In this document: positions 16,861 through 22,582 of the stretch, piece after piece
Layout: each line of letters starts with the position of its first letter
How positions within the stretch are numbered: position 1 is the stretch's first letter
Source: Mnemiopsis leidyi
Lineage: Eukaryota > Ctenophora > Tentaculata > Lobata > Bolinopsidae
Reading direction: 5' to 3'
NCBI GenBank assembly: GCA_000226015.1
Contig: JH153313.1
Location: 36,734 to 59,315, forward strand
DNA: 22,582 nucleotides
Notes under the pieces: model-generated
Database searches by the model: none
Told to the model about the DNA's origin: nothing
Seen by the model: the letters and a program-made list of their open reading frames with translations, nothing else
Position numbers and translations under genes: made by a program

Positions 16861-19800
16861 TCTACGTTGCTTCCAGCTGTCATTACTTCGTCGGTTTGCG
16901 GAGGGAACCCCCGTGTCCGACCGTGTCAGTCCGTGTTTCTTGACTCGGAGTTCGGACGGAGTTTCCTCGGCCGACATTCACTGCGTCTTCTCACTTCAGC
17001 TTTGCTTCACAAGTCGGGTTTAAGTTCGGGGATCAAACAGAAATATGCAGCACAAGGGTATAAGCTTACAAGACACTTTGTGTGAATAGTTTCAGATCTT
17101 AAATTAAGACGGGGTATTGGGTAAGCACAGAATGTTGTGACCTAGGTGATGTTCCGAAGGCCAATGAAGCAAGCGGATAATGTGACCCATAGAAAAATGA
17201 ATATTTCAAGAAGAAAAATTAATTTAGAAAAATGATAAGAGTATTGGTATAACTGGATACGTTTTTTTCTGGAAATGCGGAAGCACTTATTTGTATCTAA
17301 ATCGAATTGCATATTTCTTATCCTATCAATGTCTTCCGTACATCAAAAACAATCTTCATACTCGTTCAATCGCAGAAATCACAATCAGAATTTCCAAGAT
17401 ATAGAAAATACGTTAACAAACGTTTCATAATACATTCATCACTTAACTGGCTAAATCTTAATATTAGGTTAGGACTAAGCTATCGTCTACATGGGGACAA
17501 CATAAAATCATAATAAAACGTACAATATTACTGTAAAAAGTATATAAAGCAGACAACATTATGTACAAGTAAGAAGTTTCATCATGGAAAAGTTCGATAA
17601 GCAAGTCTCGAGCACTTTATAGCAAACCAGGACACAAATATATAGTAGGACAAATTGTTCCAACGGTTGTTCTAGATTTGAATAAGAGGAGCTCTTACAC
17701 GTCTAAGGAAATATGTTATTCGGCTGAGAAGTATGTTATTGCATGAAAGGAGAGACATGAACCGGCAAATTAGTGATACGTTCGTTACAATTATCAAATA
17801 GGGACCGTAGCATAAATTAAATATCTCAATATCGGGAAAAAGAAGATTAGATAAACTGAATGTTTAATGGAAGATATGAAAAACAAATTCCATCAAAACA
17901 CAAACATTGCGGTCCACACTGCCAGAATACTTGAATGTGAGATGAAGGTAGGGGGAAGAACCGCTCCAACAAGGCCGATCGGAGGCTCAAATGTCAAGGA
18001 CGGGTCGTGTTAATGAGTTTACCTCACGGACAATGAAAATAGGAACTAAAGTCACTCCTGCCCTCCTTTAGAGCAGTCAGATCGTCCCTTCGAATACCTG
18101 GCCCCCTGGCCCCGTTATCCCGTCAGAAACCGTGGAATGCGTGAAAGTCTAGGACCCTGGGTCTAGTGATGTAATGACGTTTCAAACCGTTTCCTTCGTG
18201 ACCGTGGATTACTGAATGTGCTGAAAATAGCACCTGTGTCTGGATCTGCGATCTGAAAACGAAGTGCCTAGCTACACACGCCATCGCCTCATTCCTGGTT
18301 ATGAAACTTCGTGTGTGTTATATATTAGACGTCAGACGAATGGAATTAATTATGTAATATGTAAAGGTAAACAAAGCTAATCTTCTGCAGGTATAATTAG
18401 CCGTGGCGTACTGCATACCTCGTATATTGAACACTCGCACTTGAAACTTTTAAAGACGGCAGCCTTAGTTATGAAACAATTTTGAGCTCGAAAAGATCGA
18501 TTTTAAAGGGGATGGAAAACTTGGGGAAGGCACATACTTACATTTTAAAGTCTAGCATTTTTCAGTCAATAAGATCAAAATCTTGAAACTATAACCCTAG
18601 ACCAACTGTGATGGAGAAATTTAGGCAGCTCTTATCGTCCTAATTTAAGCATTCTTTACTTGTTTTTGATTCCTATACCTCTCACTAATAAGTAATAAAA
18701 CAAATAAAACAGAAAGAAAGACGGATGAATGAAGTCAGACGACAAAAACTCAAATCGTGAAATGAAGCAAACTCTGTCGAAGCAAAGACGGGGAGGACCT
18801 AAGTCCTACTAAAGATTTAGATTCGTGTCCGAGAATTTGTCAAGCATGATAATATGTGCCTAATTACACAAACCGAGCGGCTGTTGTAGGCTCTACTCTA
18901 GATCAGGACTCATTGCTTGTAGTGCTCTGTTGCAGTTTGCAGAATGTCACTGGACGAAGCACACTACACTAGAACACTAGATAAGACGTAGAGTAGACAC
19001 TATAAGACTCAGCGGCTACTTGCAAGTGGTGATATGGAGAGAGGGGAGGGGACGAGAAAAATGTCATCCTCTCATAATGAGATCATCACAACAGAAGGAA
19101 GGGACCATTTTGTAATTGAATAATTCGATCATGTCAGGTTTTCTCACTTGAAAACAAGTCATACTCACATATTTTTCGTGTATTCACGTTGTTATTACCG
19201 GACGTTTTGAAAATATAATGATGCAAATATTATTTTGAATCTGTGGCAAGATATCGATGATGAAATGATGATCGATAGAAATTTAAAACTTATAAGTGTT
19301 CGTGTAACGGTAATATGCAAGTAAAATTATTTGAAACTCAGACTTTAACGCTGACACGACAAAAGAGAAAAGAAATTAGAATGAATTATGAAGATTTCAT
19401 TTTCGATGGGTAATTCATTTAGTGTAGAAATTTCTTGATAAAGACGCATAATTCATTATGAATAGATATTTTTTTATCGTCCGGAAGAATAAGGATGAAC
19501 TTGAAAACACTCGATGCAGAAGAAGAAAATTCGAACACTTTTAAGTTCGGCATAAATGAGATTAGAAGTAGAAGGAAGTTAAGTAGTAAGAAATTAGTAG
19601 TAGGTACCAGGTTTTAGGTATTAGGTAGTACTAGGTAGTAGTAAGTAGTAACAAAACGTGATACTTAGATGTGCTAGTAGCCGGTCAAGTTCATCCTTGG
19701 ACCATGTGGAGCTTTGAAAGGGAATTCATATTCAAGTTTAGAAAAGCTTTGAGGGATTACATAAAATAAACAGAGAGGAAAGTCTAGTAGTCACGGCACC

Positions 19801-22299
19801 ACAAAAATATAAAGAAGTGAACAAAATCTAAATTGCAGTGATTTCATTTTGAATCATCCACTTGCATACGAAAATATTCCAAAATTATTTTCCTAGAAAT
19901 GCTGAAATATAATATAGAAGCCGGATAACTTTTTTATGATGGTCCCCAATAATTGCAATGAATTTAAAATGACACATCCAGGTAATTTAACCCGTCAAAA
20001 CTAGAAAGACCTCCAATGAAAATTATCATAAAGCAAAGAGGTAAAAGCAGCGGTGCAGTTTTCAGACTTTCCGACAAAGAACACTGTCAGCTAGGATTCT
20101 ATAATGTAAAAGTAGAGAGGTAGATGCTGGATTAAAAACCGGGATATAATCCTTATCATGAATTATGTGCTCCTAAGTAAAACTAAAGGAGAGACTACCG
20201 GGTATACGTAAAAATACATTAAGTAACGTCAGAAATACGATAATTTTACATCTGAAAGCATTGTATATTTTATGTATTATTCTTAATCAGATCAAGATAA
20301 AAAATAAATCGTCCTTATCTAAGTTTAAAAACTCGCAATCACTTGGGCAGTAGCAAGCCCGAAGTTTTGATATTTTGAATTGAATGAAATCTCGCAGTCG
20401 CAGAACAAAATGTCGCAGGCGAAGATATCTGCCTCTATCTTTCTGGTCAAATCACGTGATCATAGACATCAGGCATTCAGGCAATCAGCTAATCTAGGCA
20501 ATTTTTCGCTTTCGCATAGGTCCATGATCGTGGAAATGAACCTAACATTATAGTGATACTACTTTTTTAATCAGCAGGAAGACACGCGATTTAAAACTTA
20601 GCAGCTCAAGTGTTACTTAAAACTGAAGCAAATCTGTAAATGAATCCACATCTCAACATAGAAAATAGGTTGCATTGGGCTGACACACGAAAAAAAAACC
20701 TTGATCAAGTTGAAAAACCTTGGTTAAACATCAGATCAATGATATCCGTCAGTTCACATTTCACAAGGCAACTACACTACGAACAGAAACTAAACCTCAC
20801 GGCGGTAGATTAAATTGTAGGAAGGGTCTGGAAGACTGAAATACTGGGAAGGCTATTATATTTATAGTGACACCAGGATTGGTATGTAAGATGATATGGT
20901 GTTGCTGGTGGCTATATAACGACCATCTTACAGCTGGTGATCATTTCTGTCCTGTGTTAAAACGTCAGGAGTAATGTGTGGGAAACACTTGGTTACATGT
21001 GGGTTTAACACTTTGGTACAGAGATTGGGACACTTCATTAATTTCAAGCATAACATCTAACGAGCAAGAGAGATTTCAGTAATTAGGAATTTAATCGATG
21101 ATAAAAAACTTAATTATAAGCAAAAATAAATTGGGAAAAAATTTGAGGGTTGAGAATGTTGTCCTGAGCAGCAACTTAACGAGCAGATAAAAGATTTAGG
21201 AGTTGAAAACCTCACCACTCCTTAATGACATGCCGACTCGACTAGAGTTTTAGGGGAAAGAATGTAGGAAATCCCAAGCTTTTATTCAACACTTAGCGAG
21301 AAATACAGGTAATAAATTAGGAGTACTAATCAGGACGCAATTAAAATTAAAAGAGAACACCAGAAGCTGTGAAAAGAATGGAGGATCCTGCTCCAAACAT
21401 TCCTGTAACTATAAGCTCATTGTGTTCCGTTTCCATTGTTTTTGTGCAATGTAACGCACAACGTTTACAGCATAACGATAAACACAGACACACACACATG
21501 GGGGACTTGTGTAACAAAATTATTAAATAGCAAGTTCTACATATTGTTGTAGCAGATAGCTGTGTAGTGAAAAGGGTGCCTATAGAACAGCGGCGAGTAA
21601 CAAGCTTGGAGCGTTCTATCGATAAAAGGTGCAGGAAGCACATAGCTGCCCTGCTCGTGAGGTTCTGTGCAAATAAACACGGACATTCTTTCATACACCC
21701 GAAAAATATGCAGCAATATGGACCGTTCGAGAGCTATGATCTGAGGTTCACCAGGATTGTTCAAATTTAAATATAATGGAATATTATAATATTCATGTTA
21801 ATATTTTTTAAGTAATATTCAATTACATCCATAGTACTAAACTACTATAGATGTCCTCATATTGTATTACATTGAGAAAAAAATTTAACTATATTTAAAC
21901 GCACAAGGATGTGGCAGAGTACGTATAATTACAAAAATAAAAACTTTTTAAGTTGACCATATTCTTGTTCTTAAACATTTTCCTCAAGTCAACTGTTACT
22001 GAGATCAAGTTACTCAAATAAACAATTCTCTCAAGCTACCACAATATTATCATCTAATTCTTTTTTAAATTACAACAGAACTACTAAATACTTTCTCGCC
22101 AGATCCTGCCTTGTAAAAAATTGATTCGTCTTGTCGGACTTGCTGTTTAACTTTTCTCTGAGCTGGATTCAAGTTTCTACTTTAGCTATAACCCTATCGT
22201 TTACGGGCCGAGTTACGATTAGTTAGAAGTTAACACTATTATTTACCGCGTGATGCTATTATACCGGTTGAGTAAAACGTGGTATATGCACATTGTTGT
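16861..22299. other. AT-rich intergenic region, no gene recognised
   Basis: About 5.4 kb without an open reading frame I can assign, tRNA or other RNA gene. Short open stretches (for example 16840-17085 plus strand and 21347-21694 minus strand) show no family motif. GC-richer patches lie at about 16860-17060 and 17940-18260. A TAGTAGG-type microsatellite lies at about 19566-19651, a TCACGTGA palindrome at 20452-20459 and a short CA run near 21486-21497. The region is probably 5' flank and may hold distal regulatory elements or exons I cannot see. Confidence 0.5.
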
Positions 22300-22445
22300 C
22301 GTATTACATCACCCTTTTTCGTATTACATCACACTTATGGCCGTATTACATCACCCTTTTTCGTATTACATCACCCTTTTTCGTATTACATTACCGTATT
22401 ACATCACCCTTTTCGTATTACATCACCGCGTATTACCTCACACTT
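22300..22445. repeat. Tandem array of CGTATTACATCAC units
   Basis: About eight copies, starting near 22300, 22320, 22342, 22362, 22382, 22394, 22414 and 22429. The usual period is 20-22 bp (CGTATTACATCAC plus CCTTTTT), and two copies are shortened to about 12-15 bp. Reading frames across it are by-products of the repeat, not a gene. Confidence 0.8.
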
Positions 22446-22582
22446 TCTGCAAATTAGTGATACGAGAGAACGTCCGTTATTCTGTTATTACTAGCAACTA
22501 CCCGCACTGCCCTGCTAATTTTACTCCTAGATAATATCGTTACATGACTCTGAGGCCTGCTCCAAATTGTGATACGAGAGAA

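Noticed and set aside
16840..17085. 81-codon plus-strand reading frame
   Set aside because: Starts within the worn end of the 20-bp array; no family motif. The GC-richer patch may be regulatory instead.
21347..21694. 115-codon Cys-rich minus-strand reading frame
   Set aside because: The Cys-Leu run comes from a CA microsatellite and overlaps other open frames on both strands; no domain seen.
16861..22299. tRNA or other small RNA gene
   Set aside because: No convincing tRNA B-box or cloverleaf was found by eye; a covariance-model scan would settle it.
22250..22534. His/Tyr-rich plus-strand reading frames
   Set aside because: They translate the CGTATTACATCAC array in several frames; a repeat artefact.

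Overview
The window reads as animal (metazoan or close relative) nuclear DNA: an intron-containing gene with GT-AG introns, AT-rich non-coding sequence and several short tandem repeats. I could not identify the species. The only gene I can support is on the minus strand. It starts near 15.3 kb (or at 11,779) and runs off the left edge of the window, so its 3' end is missing.

The gene encodes a filamin-type actin cross-linker with an unusual body. Exons at 11642-11779, 11317-11479, 10945-11039, 9837-9963, 9467-9636 and 8758-8844 join in frame to give a tandem calponin-homology (CH1-CH2) actin-binding domain. A probable first coding exon, 15237-15302, adds 22 residues. A last exon of at least 8,354 bp then stays open to base 1 in one frame. 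It encodes six complete filamin-type Ig repeats (8354 to about 6472), the first half of a seventh (about 6458-6312), about 660 residues of GPDGKP repeats (about 6311-4327), what looks like the second half of the seventh Ig repeat (about 4326-4140), and about 1,380 more residues of GPDGKP repeats. At least 3,066 residues are encoded here, with no stop codon or frame change found by reading. I know of no described filamin with such a region. The motif resembles the loop segment of the protein's own Ig repeats, which suggests it arose from them.

Upstream, exon 1 is preceded by a promoter-like stretch (two CCAAT motifs, a TCACGTGA palindrome). Intron 1 (11780-15236) and the 7 kb beyond contain no recognisable gene. 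They hold an indel-free array of eighteen 20-bp units, most carrying an RFX X-box-like motif (16501-16860), scattered TCACGTGA palindromes, a 20-22 bp array at the right end (22300-22445) and smaller duplications. Intron 6 holds a minisatellite whose unit copies the splice donor next to it.

Coordinates of exons come from splice consensus, phase and similarity to the filamin actin-binding domain as I know it. Domain limits are good to a few residues. Everything was read by eye, with no alignment or search.
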